Positions 48,345 through 59,329 of a stretch of DNA of 64,000 nt are shown here, piece by piece. A program made the translations under genes and the position numbers. Origin of the DNA: Camellia lanceoleosa (Eukaryota; Streptophyta; Magnoliopsida; Ericales; Theaceae); the NCBI GenBank assembly GCA_025200525.1, contig CM045758.1, positions 163,553,040-163,617,039 on the forward strand, read 5' to 3'. The notes below the pieces were generated by a model, which was not told the origin of the DNA, made no database searches, and saw nothing but the letters and a program-made list of their open reading frames with translations. Each line of letters starts with the position of its first letter. Position 1 is the stretch's first letter.

Positions 48345-49271
48345 AGGATAAATTATACTAATACTCTATGAAATTTCTATTTAATATAGATCGCTCCTCA
48401 CATTTGAAAAGTTACATATTCCCCTCCTGAAGTATGTAATCTAGTTACAAATTGCCTCTTAAATTGCTGATGTCATGTCCTAAATTTTTTTAAATGACTA
48501 TCTTGCCATTTTTTTTTTATCTTTCTTCTTCCTATCATCATGACTACATTCTACAACTTTCTAAATTCTATCTGAACATATCCTTACTCAGTGATAATAT
48601 ATAAACATAAATTTTATATAAAATTTTCAAAAATACAATGATATAGCTTAATAATAACCTTTCACTTTAAAACAAAATATCCATAAATATGATTTATATT
48701 TTTAACAATATCACTATCACAATATTTTTATAATATTTTTTGTATAAATTTTTATATATGAATATAATTTTCCATTTTTATTTTCACCATTATATCTACA
48801 TGAAATTCTAGATATACAAATTTTTTAAAAAAATCCATTGAATACAACGAAATAAGATAATATATGAAATTTTTGTATTTTTTTTTTTTTTGGTATTTGT
48901 TGGATTTAAAAAATCAAAAAATATTATATTTTTTAAGTATATCTAGATTAGGTGCATCTAAAAAATAAAAAAATTACTTCAAATATTTTTAAAAATTTAT
49001 TAAAAATAAAAAAACATGAAAATAAAAATATTAAATTTTTTGTTTGAGTTAAACTAAAAAAAATGATTGTCATTTCCCTTGAAATTATATGAATAAAATA
49101 TTTATATTATTTTATATGTATAAAGATTAAGGAATAAATATTTCATTTTAATTTAACAGAGGAATAAGTGTAACTTTTCAAATGTGAGGAGGGGTAAATA
49201 TAATTTTTTAAATATGAAGAGGAGATTTGTATTAAATAGAAATCTCAAGGGATATTTGTGTAATTTATCCT
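48345..49271. mobile_element. 0.9-kb element with long inverted ends of about 100 bp
   Basis: The left end AGGATAAATTATACTAATA and the right end, read on the minus strand, AGGATAAATTACACAAATA, continue as imperfect inverted repeats through ATTTCTATTTAATA and CTCCTCACATTTGAAAAGTT. ATCATTT occurs on both sides (48338-48344 and 49272-49278). The interior is AT-rich without a transposase frame. Long arms with a duplication of about 7-9 bp fit a Mutator- or hAT-type non-autonomous element; the superfamily is not settled. Confidence 0.72.
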
Positions 49272-49278
49272 ATCATTT

Positions 49279-51030
49279 TAAATAGATTTTATTTCAAATT
49301 TCAAAATATTTTTAAAAAAGTATTTATAAAGTGTATTAATTAATTTATGATGGAGGAAAGAGCACAAGTGCATGAGAGTTGGTACTGGTAGGTGGGAGAT
49401 GACGTCATGGAGCCAACTATCAGCTGGCCTACTCCATAAATTGCTTTATAAATTTATGGTTCTGAAAGCGATGCGCTCTCTATCTCTCTCTCTCACATAT
49501 GTAACAAATTGATTGATAAATTAAATTTAATTTAATTTATGAAAAATGTAAGATTTATATAATTAAATATATAATAAATCAAAATTTGATACATATTATG
49601 TTAGAGTCAAATTAAGAGAACTTTCTTAAAGTTCATAAATATTTTTCTGCTTATTCGAGTTCTGTTAATGACAGTTCTAAACATTATCAATAAAAACATA
49701 ATGTCAAAATATTTATAATATCAAGACACTTTTTATATATTTTTATACATTTTTAACATTAACATTAGCTCTAAGAATTATTTTTAATATTTTTCAATTT
49801 AAATTAATGAATGATTTGTTTTTTTTAGAACTTCTAGAAGGCCGGGCAAGTAGACAAATCAAAACTCCTTCCTCCCCACCTAACTTATTTGTTCCATCTC
49901 CTATCATCTTAACGACTTTATGAGAGAGAAAAACCCCCCAACAAAGTTGATGGGTTTTCTTTGGTCATTTGAAAGTGACCTAATATTGTACCAAAACTAG
50001 TGACCTAATGTTAACTCATTATAATAATTGAAGCCTCCCATCAATAACCACCCTAGAATATTTTATGAAAATAATTTTTGGATCTTTGTTTAAGAATGTA
50101 TTGATTGAGTAAAAATTTTTAGGTTAAATTTTATTTTGCACCTACTTTACTTTACAACCAATTTTATTTTACTCCCTAACTTTTTCAATTATCTAAGTCA
50201 ACTTCTTAGATTTTGAATTGAATTGCAATTGAGTCTAATCTTATAATGTTATTTTGAAAATTGATGGAAGGATTAAATTGAAAAAATTAAAATGAAATTT
50301 TAATAAAAAAAACAAAATATTAAAGACTAAAACGAGATTATTGTAAAAGTACATGGGAACCTAGTACAATTACTATTATCATGTGATTATTTTCTTTTAG
50401 TTTTCGAAACAGTTCTACATAAATGAGCCTAGTCACAACCTGATTCTAATTTTAGGAAGTTGATGAGAACCATTAAAAGGTCGAGAGATAAAATGACATT
50501 TATCCAAAATTTTAGTAGGAAAGCTTTTAAATGCCCCCCAATTTTTTTTTTTTTTTGGATCCCTACCATTTAATTGTAAAGTTCTATGCACGTCACATAT
50601 AATACCAAAACTAACCTTCACCTTTTCAAAATAGTCATGCTACAGGCCTTGAATATTGAGGCATGAATTTACGTCGAATTTGTTTAATCGGTCGTCCAGA
50701 CGATAGCCGCAGTCGACAAAGTGACAACCGCAGTAGACGCGGGAGACAAGTGCTTCACCCGGTCGTCTGGGTGATTGTCCGGCCGGTTGACTGGTGACAA
50801 CAAATCCGCGCAATTCGCGCTTGAAACTCTCGAAGCCTGAAGCATTAGTGTTTTCAAAAACTATTCATTACCCCTACACACTTCTGACTGCTCAAACCAC
50901 CTTTTCTCTACCACCCTATACCCTCTAGCACCATCATTTCACCTCTCTTTCTCTCTAGCAATCATACAATGCTTGTTTGTGAATGTGTGTTGGGGGTGGC
51001 ACTAGAGATGTAGCTAGTAGTGACAAGGAG
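49279..51030. other. Intergenic DNA with a promoter-like patch, no gene seen
   Basis: Mostly AT-rich and without coding frames. The exceptions are the promoter-like patch at 49390-49500 and a GC-rich block at 50680-50830 that repeats GGTCGTC(C/T) and GATAGCCGC/GACAACCGC words. Confidence 0.5.
49390..49500 (+). promoter_or_regulatory. Promoter-like patch without an evident gene
   Basis: A perfect bZIP palindrome TGACGTCA lies at 49400-49407. TTTATAAATTTA follows about 40 bases downstream (near 49446), and then a CTCTCTATCTCTCTCTCTC leader-like run ends about 49497. The spacing is that of a plant promoter, but no open frame, RNA gene or hairpin follows. It could be an orphan promoter, the promoter of an unrecognised non-coding RNA, or chance. 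Confidence 0.3.
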
Positions 51031-51496
51031 AGGTGTAAATTTGGGACGATCCGACCCGACCTGACCCACTCCTAACCTCCAATTACACAATGCTTGACGG
51101 GTAGGGCTAGGGTTGGCCCATGTCGGGCCGCATGACTTCCGCAAAAAATCAGGCCAACCCGGCTCGTGGGCCAAAAAATTAGGTCTAGGACCAAGGGGTA
51201 TTCGGGCCATGGGCTAGCAGGCAGGCCTAGGCTCGAGCTAGGACTTGTGGCGGGTCTGAACATTTTTTTTTCTATTTTTTCTACCAAAATTCTTTTTTTT
51301 TTTTTTTTATACAAAAAATGACACTAGGCCTTGGGCCAGGTTTTGAGTGGGTTTTAAGCAAGCCGATGAGTTGGGCCATGGGTCAAGTTCCAAAACACAC
51401 AGCTCAAGCCCAGGGTCTCGGACTAGGCTCAGGCTTAGGCTTAGTCTGCCCGGGCCTGCTGAGACCATGAGCAGTCCACAGGTCATTTTTACACTT
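51031..51496. repeat. GC-rich repeat with weak inverted ends (MITE-like)
   Basis: AGGTGTAAATTTGGG at the left and ATTTTTACACTTT at the right are weak inverted ends around a GC-rich body full of GGGCC, CGGGCC and CCCGACC words. Composition contrasts strongly with the AT-rich flanks. Frames of about 80 codons inside it are compositional and not genes. Confidence 0.4.
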
Positions 51497-51500
51497 TTAA

Positions 51501-51769
51501 GGGTGTTTTGAAAAGATGGTAAAAAGTGACTTTTTAACTTTTAACCAAGCTTTTGGCTTTTTTTAGACAAGTGATTTGAAAAGTTGGTAAAAAGTTGCTT
51601 TTGGCTTTTTTGATTAATATTTGTTTATGATGTCAAATCACAATAAAATGATCAAACTACCTCATTCAATTTAAAATATTTACTTCTTCACCCATGTAAC
51701 ATATTTTGACCTATGAGGGGTAGAATTGTAATTTTACGAGTGGCTGAAAACCTACTTCCCAAATGTCTT
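51501..51769. mobile_element. MITE, GGGTGTTTTG family
   Basis: Starts GGGTGTTTTGAAAAGATGGT after TAA (51498-51500) and ends near CTACTTCCCAAATGTCTT before TAA (51770-51772). The ends are less well matched than in the other two family members. Non-coding. Confidence 0.5.
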
Positions 51770-51772
51770 TAA

Positions 51773-52309
51773 ATACAAAAAAACTAACTTTTAACTTTTG
51801 CTATAAACTCACAAACGTGACGAAAAGCCAAGTACCCAAAAGAGAGTGAGAGTGATGGGAGTTGGTAGTAAAAAGTAAGAAGGGATTAGGGTTAAGGTTT
51901 GTGGAATGTTAAGGGTGAAAGTAAAATGGATATTTTGTAATAAAAAAATTTAATATGCGGAGGGTTTAAAGAAATTTTGTGGGGATCATTTAGAAGCTCC
52001 TTTTACTAGTTGTAAAAAAAACACACACACACATATATATATATATATTTCTTTGGTAGACGGTGTTTGGTAGAGGAGCTTGTTACGAGTATGGAGTTGC
52101 CCTGTGTTTTGAAACCTACAAAGCCTTAGCCTGTTTATGAAAACCTCATCATGGAGATGTTGACACAATTGAATAGGTTGTTGACCAAAACATTATTTGG
52201 TTACATATGAAAAACATTGCTGAGAAAATGTATACAAAGAATGACAACATCTGTTCAATTTCACAATGACAATGACATATTAAACTTGATAATATAAAAC
52301 AAAGTTAAA
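51773..52309. other. Intergenic DNA, no gene seen
   Basis: Contains an (AC)n/(AT)n microsatellite at 52020-52048. No recognisable coding frame. Confidence 0.5.
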
Positions 52310-52815
52310 TTGAATTATCGATAGTTAAATACACAATTAAATCTAACAATACAATTTCGATATCAAAACGAGACTTAACACAACAATTCAAATCACAGTG
52401 AAAATTGGGTAAGAACAACAAAAATACACAGTTACATCTAACCGACTGATTTAAACATGAAAAGGAGGGGTTGAAAAGGCTAATAAAATAAATAAATAAA
52501 GAGGCGATTAAATTACATATAACTATGCAATTTCAACGTCAAAATTTACATAGTTACATCTAATTGTCGATCTTAGATTTAACATCGAACTAACAAAAAA
52601 TACAGTTACATCTAACCGTGCAATTTAAACGTAAAAAGTAGGAATTAAAGCTCAGTTACATCTAATTGCATAGTTTCTACATCAAAATGGAGGGTTCAAA
52701 GGCAACAAAAAATATACAGTCAGACCTAACTTTGCAATATCAAACACAGTTAAAAGGGGTAAATAAACACAGTTACATCTAACTGTGCAAATTTTCAACA
52801 TAAAAATGGGATGTT
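52310..52815. repeat. Diverged direct repeats built on a CAGTTACATCTAACTG hairpin word
   Basis: CAGTTACATCTAACTG and close variants occur near 52431, 52551, 52603, 52649, 52723 and 52770, each usually followed by TGCAATTT and AACGTCAAAA-like words. The core is a palindrome (CAGTTA-CATC-TAACTG). The array lies 200-700 bases beyond the stop codon of the kinase-like gene, on its 3' side. The repeat class is unknown. Confidence 0.65.
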
Positions 52816-53000
52816 TCAAGAGACAACTAAATACAAGAGCTCATAGAATCTCATCCAAAATTTTAAAAAATAAAAATAACTAAAGGAAAAGATTTTCATC
52901 CTTCCCAATCAAAACTCAACCCCAACAAGGGGCTAGCAAAATATGTTTGAACATTTTCTTTTTTCTTTTTTTGGAGGGTGGTTAATGAAGGAATTCCCAA

Positions 53001-55160
53001 CTATACCATAGATGAGGTTCCTGAAGACTCACCAACATTCTTCAATGTCAACACAGATACTTCTTCATTTAGCTTCCCTTTATCTGCCGAGCCATCGACA
53101 GCCCGGTTCAGTCTTTTCAGCCAAATATCATAATCAACTGGATACGGGGTCCCACAAAGGCTGTCGACATAATCCGCAAATGCCTTCAACAGAGCCGAAA
53201 CCTCGCCTAATCGCTGCTGAATCAGACGCTTTGCCCAGCATCTCTGTCTCCACTGCAATGCCGACTCAATAGAATCCAGTTGCTGCATAGTATTAGTACC
53301 TCCACAAAGAAAAAAAAGTAGGTAAACAAGGCTCTCTGCATCAGATGACGGACACAGCTTTCCATGCTGAAGTGCGTGAGCTGACGAGAACTGCAAATTT
53401 ATACCCGGGCTGTCCTTTTCTTCCAAAACTGCACGTCCCCACGAAATGGGAATGTACAAAAAACTGCCAGCTGTGCCTACAAAACGTATTATGTTTTCAG
53501 GACAGATGTCACCGTGCTGAACGTTGGCTGTTTTTGCGTTTCTCAGAGCTGCTAAGCAGTCCCTGCAGCAACGGAGCACTTCCGCAGATGAAAATGAGCC
53601 ATCTCGTGCTACTGTGGATGAAAGTGGCTCACCAACTGGATATGTCACAAGTATGGGGGTCCCACACAAAGGATGATCGCAGCAACCCACCGGGGTCTGT
53701 TTCTTACAAGGACCGGCATGTAAAATTCGGCCCGATGCGATTATTTCCGGCAGATACTTTTTTGAAATATCATGCTGTTTGAAGATGTTTAGTACTTTTG
53801 TTTGCCTTTGAACATGGTACCATAGACTCATATCCTCCCAAGATGGCTCGAGTCTTGATGGGTGAGCACCAACATATAAATTCAACAGCTCATTCGCATA
53901 ATCTAAATCGACAGCGCTGTATGAACAGTTGATTCCTCTGCCTCCGAGAAACTCCTGTATTTGAAAACTTTTTTGCCCGTCTTGCTGATCTTCTAATAGT
54001 AATATATCGCCTCGCTTAAGCTTTAAATGTGTTGATTGCTTCCTCGAAGACGGGTTATTGTTCTGGTCAAGTTCAACAATTTCTCCTTCGTGGTGAGTTT
54101 GTTGATAGGGGACTAGAGCGCTTCCATTTTCAAAGAGGCGGTACTCCATCCTTCGCTTCTGAAGACGAAGGCTGTGGTCTGACGCAAGTGAGGCAATCGA
54201 CTTTCTTGGTGGGCCATTCCACTGAACAAGGGAGTAAAACGTCGCCAAAAGTAATTGCAGCATTCCTAAGTCTCCCCAATTTGGGTTTCCTAGCTTGTTC
54301 CATATACAATCCACTTGAGAGACACTGACTTCAGCGTGACACATTAACCAATCTACCATAGACTGGTTTGGGTTCGACAAATTAAGCTCGAGTTTGCCAA
54401 GATCACCCCCGAGTTTGACAACCCCACCAAATTTAGAATCAAGAACTAAAAGAAAAACAGAATCACTGGTAACAGAATTGTACTTGTTCAAACTCCTTGA
54501 GAGAAGTATGTGAACGCCATAGAAGAGGGCTTCACAAATAGCAGTAGAAGAAAGTCCCAATTCATTTTCCATCAAAATGTTCGGTCTGAACAACGCTAAC
54601 TCAACCACTTCATCCCAGTGAACGTGTAGATTGCCCTTTGTTTTCGATATCAAAGCCGCACCACAGAGCCCTCCAAGTCTTTCTCTCGATATTGCTTTTT
54701 CCACGGTATAAAACTTGAATCCCGGATAGTGTGGGCAAGATACAAAGTAGGGCAATGGTGTATTTTTGTGCCAAAATGTACGCCACAAGCCATCTGCCAT
54801 AGTGTGAAGGAAATCTTCAAGTGCTAGATACTCATCTTCTTTCAGATCATCAGAAGCAAAAGGCGAGCAAGGCATACGGAATAGCTGCTGAAAACCCCCC
54901 CCTTCTAATGCAAAATCAAGTGTGCGCAATTCATCGATTGTAAATGGAGAACTGAAAGACTGTTGTCCCTCATTTGTAGTATCAACATGTAAATTCTCGA
55001 GAACCCAATCTTCAAGACTTCCTGTAAATAAATCAAGATCGGCAAGCTTCCTTGCATAATCCTTCAGCACCTTGAACACCCTTTTTGAATTACGAATGGA
55101 CTTTGTTGAAGCCGAAGTACTGGATGTCCTATGAGACGAGATATCTGCATTCAGTAACAT
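53001..55160 (-). CDS. Kinase-like protein, large last exon (probable atypical or pseudo-kinase)
   Basis: An open frame of 719 codons from an in-frame ATG at 55160. The frame probably enters from an intron, because TGAATGCAG|ATATCTCG is a good acceptor and would start the exon at 55150 in phase 1; the first five or six codons would then be intronic. Residue numbers follow the open frame. Residues 430-690 resemble a protein-kinase fold. H549-G-D551-ICPE-N556-II is the catalytic loop. The DFG position reads SWG (573-575), so the metal-binding Asp is missing. SSDAESLVYLL is the helix-F region with its Asp. C485, C493, C494, H496 and C499 form a Cys/His cluster that might bind metal. The N-terminal half has no domain I can name. 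Plant relatives are annotated as kinase superfamily proteins without known function (family memory). There are no internal stops, so the exon appears intact. It ends TSSMV. Confidence 0.85.
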   Translation of the reverse strand: MLLNADISSHRTSSTSASTKSIRNSKRVFKVLKDYARKLADLDLFTGSLEDWVLENLHVDTTNEGQQSFSSPFTIDELRTLDFALEGGGFQQLFRMPCSPFASDDLKEDEYLALEDFLHTMADGLWRTFWHKNTPLPYFVSCPHYPGFKFYTVEKAISRERLGGLCGAALISKTKGNLHVHWDEVVELALFRPNILMENELGLSSTAICEALFYGVHILLSRSLNKYNSVTSDSVFLLVLDSKFGGVVKLGGDLGKLELNLSNPNQSMVDWLMCHAEVSVSQVDCIWNKLGNPNWGDLGMLQLLLATFYSLVQWNGPPRKSIASLASDHSLRLQKRRMEYRLFENGSALVPYQQTHHEGEIVELDQNNNPSSRKQSTHLKLKRGDILLLEDQQDGQKSFQIQEFLGGRGINCSYSAVDLDYANELLNLYVGAHPSRLEPSWEDMSLWYHVQRQTKVLNIFKQHDISKKYLPEIIASGRILHAGPCKKQTPVGCCDHPLCGTPILVTYPVGEPLSSTVARDGSFSSAEVLRCCRDCLAALRNAKTANVQHGDICPENIIRFVGTAGSFLYIPISWGRAVLEEKDSPGINLQFSSAHALQHGKLCPSSDAESLVYLLFFLCGGTNTMQQLDSIESALQWRQRCWAKRLIQQRLGEVSALLKAFADYVDSLCGTPYPVDYDIWLKRLNRAVDGSADKGKLNEEVSVLTLKNVGESSGTSSMV

Positions 55161-55798
55161 TCCATGTGGTTACTAAAAGTAGTAACTTGAATGCAAAAGG
55201 GGAAAGAATAATTTTGATGGGAAAGAAAGAAAAGTTCATATAACATAAGCAGGTATAAAAAAAAAGATGAAATTAAATCAAGCAACTGCTAATGTAGAAC
55301 ACTAGAACTGAAGGCTGAAAATAGAATTATTCAGAAAACCAAAGAGGAGTTCAAAAAAATGACAAATACACTACTGCTCTCAACCTGTAAAAAAGGGTCC
55401 AAATTCCAACAATGTTTGTTTATGTTTGCTAACAATGCAATTTCAGTTGGTACTGTAGTGGGAATTAATCCTATACTATGGATACATATCTTGAATATCA
55501 ACCATGGATACATACACTAAAAGCCATGTAATTGATGAGATACGTTATTGCCCCCAAGATGAGAGAATGAACAACCTCATAGAGATGACAATTTCCTGCT
55601 CTATCTGCAACACCATTGGATTCAGGGGTAACCACACAACTTGTCAGATGAAGAATGCCATGATCATTAAGATAAGCACAAAAATTGCCATCAAAATATT
55701 CAGTGCCATAGTCACTTGAAAGGATTTAAATTTTGGCATCAAGTTGGTTAGTTGTCATTTTATGAAAAGACTAAAAACATGAGAAAACTTCACTTTTA
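55161..55798. other. Intron-like DNA upstream of the kinase-like exon
   Basis: AT-rich, short frames only. If the exon at 59736-59807 is real, this is the start of a 4.6-kb intron of the kinase-like gene. The final bases TTA (55796-55798) are the target duplication of the next MITE. Confidence 0.45.
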
Positions 55799-56281
55799 GG
55801 TCATGTTTGTTTACCGGCGTGGGTGACCAGATTGGATTGCTATGGCTATGGGTCTCACCCACATCGTGTTTGGTGATGATTTAGGAGGGGGGATTGATAG
55901 TGCGAGAGGCTTAGTAATCCCCCTCAGTAGAGAGATTAACTTGGCTGGATTTTGGATAGGATTAGAAAAATAGTGAGTGGATTAAGTCTATTTTATATAA
56001 AAAAATTATTTTTACAATTTTATTTTTATTTACCAAGTGCACTTGTTTGTTTTAATATTTGTTTTAGTTTTTTTTTTTTTTTAATATAGAAATAATTTTT
56101 TAATTTATTTTATATAAAAGTAATTTAACAATCCCGTCATTAACCATTTCCCACACTATCATCAAAACAAACACACTTTTACTTAATCCCCTCACTAACA
56201 ATCCTCACATTAACAATCTCTTCACTAATCATTCTCTCACTTACAATTCCATCCAACCTAATCCGCCAAACAAATGTGGCC
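55799..56281. mobile_element. Tourist-like MITE (PIF/Harbinger) in the kinase-gene intron
   Basis: The left end GGTCATGTTTGTTTACC and right end GCCAAACAAATGTGGCC are inverted repeats, with TTA on both sides (55796-55798 and 56282-56284). 483 bases, non-coding, with ACTAACAATCC-type words inside. The TTA duplication and end sequence match Tourist-like MITEs. Confidence 0.82.
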
Positions 56282-56739
56282 TTAGTGTGAAGTAGATAAA
56301 CCCAAGTAACAAGAAAGGTAACAATCAATAAAGGTTACAAATCAACAATAGCCACAAGTAAAAACAATACATGAGGGCCTCCACACATCAAAATGAATAC
56401 ACATGAAAGAAGGGCTTTTGTGATTAACAAGAGGGTAAGAAGAGCATTTGTACTTGGCAAGTTCACAAGCATTATAAATAAAGCTACTTCTATGACAATG
56501 CTTACTAAACTAGGGATTTTTCTTTCTCATTTGCCAAAACAAGGATTTCCCAAGAGCCTACACCACTGATGCAACAGTTGACGAGAAGAACCATTATCTG
56601 CCTATAGGGCCTAACCAAAAGACAAAAGCTAAGAGCAAGAAACATGCTTAGTATCCAAAAAGTATTGACCACCATGTGCCCTACCACGGCCAGTCGTTTT
56701 TTCCGTCTCCAATTCCATAAGGACACAATGTGTAGGGAA

Positions 56740-57310
56740 AACATCATAGAATAATTCAAGGAATTGGCAAGACAAGTAAACAAAAGTAGGCTGGTATAAA
56801 AATTTGGAACATGGAAAACGACGAAAGAAAAATAGATTGAGAACAATGGATAAAACCTTTCCCAGTTATAAAGAAAGAACCATCAACCACTCTAACCTTA
56901 CCTGAACACGTAGAGTAACTAAGAGTGGAAGATATTGAAGAACTTGTCATATGGGTGACTAGCTCTAGAATCTATCATCAAAGGAGTACAAGGAGAAGAT
57001 GCACCAAGAGCTCTAGCAATACCTGTATAAGCAAGGTGGATGGAAAAAAAAAAAAAAAAAGGTAGAAGCTGTGGTAGATCATCTACCATAGATGTAGTAA
57101 GTTTGGTCATTAGACACCCAAGGGTGTGCATTTCAGCTGTAGAAAGAACACCACTACCACTAGATTCTGATTGAGTCTCTTATGATACTTCATGTGAGCA
57201 TGTGAACACAAGTCACTCCGGCTACCACCATGCCTATGGGCGAGACCACCATTTAAATTCTAGCAAAACTTTCTAGTATGTTAAATTTTCCCACAATAAT
57301 TACACTTCAA
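56740..57310 (-). pseudogene. Decayed Ty1/copia gag-protease-integrase fragment
   Basis: On the minus strand a zinc knuckle reads CNYCGKI-stop-HTRKFC (57303-57262; CX2CX4HX4C with one stop). About 270 bases on comes LMIDSRASHPYDKF, the copia protease signature region (IDSGAS), with G changed to R. It is followed by CSGKVRVVDGS and ITGKG, the conserved stretch before the integrase. Stops, a shift and a long A-run interrupt the frame. No LTRs are recognised around it. Confidence 0.75.
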
Positions 57311-57697
57311 CTAGTTTTGACCAATCTTGTGACTTCTATTGAGATTTGTCATATGTATACTCGCCTCAAAAATGTTGACGAAACAGAGATAATACAAGTA
57401 AACCATAGTCACTGAGGAAACTGCAATCTGCAATGGTCTGATTGAAATTTCTCAAAAAAATAAAAATAAAACAAAAAATCAACAATTACCAACAAACCAA
57501 AGGCTAAAAGACACCAAAAGGCTCCACCTGACTATTGAACACTATAATGGCACAAATCTCAACAAAAAATGCTCCAAACCACTGAATAAATGCTCTTACA
57601 GAGCTGAATGATACCCAAGAACAAACTAGACAGCACCAAGAAGTAGCAGCACAATACTCCGGGAGCCCAAGCCAAACCTCCAAAATCACACACCTAT

Positions 57698-58186
57698 GAA
57701 GCACCGACACTTCAAAATAAATGCCATATCCGTGTTGGACACACAGACACTTGGAGGACACGCGGACACGTGTGGCGTGTCCCCTTATTTAATTAATTTA
57801 TTTTTAGGGGATACACTAGGAATACTTTGGGGATATACTAGGGACATACTAAGTTGTCTTTCCTCCCATTTTCTTTAGTACTTTTAATGAATGTTGAATG
57901 GTGAATGTTTATTAATTTTTTCTTAGATTTAAATACTTAATATATCATCCATAAAAAAAGATATAAATTGTAAGTGTTAATTTAAAAGTTTCTTTTCTTT
58001 TTTTTAAAATATAGAATTAGAGTTATTTTTGTTAATATTGATTGTTTGTAGATGTAATATTAATCTAGATAGAAAATCAAAATATATGAAAGCATATTTT
58101 ATTGTCGTGTCCCTCCCGTGTTTGTGTCTCCATTTTTTAAAAATCATTGTGTCCCGTGTTCACATCTGCATCCGTATCCGTGCTTC
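57698..58186. mobile_element. MITE-like element with GAAGCAC(C/G)GA ends
   Basis: The left end GAAGCACCGACAC and the right end, read on the minus strand, GAAGCACGGATAC are inverted repeats. The subterminal regions are rich in GTGTCC/GGACAC words and the centre is AT-rich. An (AC)n run and an A-run follow at 58191-58221. Many plant genomes carry MITEs with such ends. No target duplication was established. Confidence 0.5.
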
Positions 58187-58686
58187 TTAGACACACACAC
58201 ACACACACACAAAAAAAAAAAAGAGCATGGCCTTAGATCAAATCACCCCCAAAAATCCCTTAGAATAGCTACTTGACACCCCTAGAGTGGATTGGGTGGA
58301 ACCAAACATGACCCAAAAGCCTCAACACCCAGAACCAAAAAATGGGTCAAAAAATCCAAAAAATATATATGAAAAACACCTACTAAATGGCTTTAAAAAA
58401 AATCCCAAATATATTATACATGAAGAATCAAACCAAAACTAGCGCAGTTCTGTGTTGATGTCAGCATGATTCACAATCCTTAGTGGATTCTCCACAATTT
58501 TAAGGCTGAATATGATTCGAGTGGATATTTATTTGAATGAAGAAAACGAGAAAAGAAAAAAGAAAAAAAAGTAGCAAGAAAAAGAAAAGAAAGTCATATA
58601 TGACAAAAGGGGAGAGAGAGTGACATAATTGGGTTCTCTTCCTCATCCTTTTGTATTTATATTAACTTAGTTCAAAGCACAAAAAA

Positions 58687-59210
58687 ACCCATTTCCTAGT
58701 CATAACACATAGAATAACAAGATAAAAGATATCAGTCTTAGTGTAGTCCACAGGACACAGACTACAATTGAAAAGCAGTCTTTGTTGAAAAATTGATTCC
58801 TCCCGCTTTGTCATAATTGTTGGAGAATTTTCAATACACGAACCTTGGGATGGAGGGAAAGCAAAATAAACACAGAATATATATATATATATATATTGTT
58901 GAGCTTTTTTGCTAACACCTTAAGCTTTTGGGGAATTTGCAATCTAACAACCCATTTCCTAGTCATAACACATAGAATAACAAAATAAAAGATATCAGTC
59001 TTAGTGTAGTCCACAAGACACGAACTACAATCAAAAAGCAGTCTTTGTTGAAATATTGATTCCTCCCACTTTGTCATAATTGTTGGAGAATCTTCAATAC
59101 AAGAACCTAGGGATGGAGGGAAAGCAAAATGAACACAGAATATATATATATATTGTTGAGCTTTTTTGCTAACACTTTAAGCTTTTGGGGAATTCGCAAT
59201 CTAACAATGA
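58687..59210. repeat. Tandem duplication, two copies of about 263 bp
   Basis: Both copies start ACCCATTTCCTAGTCATAAC (58687 and 58950) and run through CAGTCTTTGTTGAAA, GGATGGAGGGAAAGCAAAA and an (AT)n block to TTAAGCTTTTGGGGAATT. Identity is roughly 95 percent by eye, so the duplication is recent. The repeated unit contains words shared with the TRIM LTR at 62448, so it may derive from a related element. Confidence 0.82.
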
Positions 59211-59329
59211 GCATTAAGGTTAACATAGATTGAGGTTGTAAGAGAAGGGTTGAATGATAAAAACAGAAAATATGGCTCTGCATAAGGTTGAACAGTGAAA
59301 GTGTCATCACTGTCACGTATAAGACCTCA

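Noticed and set aside
53012..54328. Plus-strand frames of 86-145 residues opposite the kinase-like exon
   Set aside because: Antisense shadows of a long real coding exon; no domain of their own.
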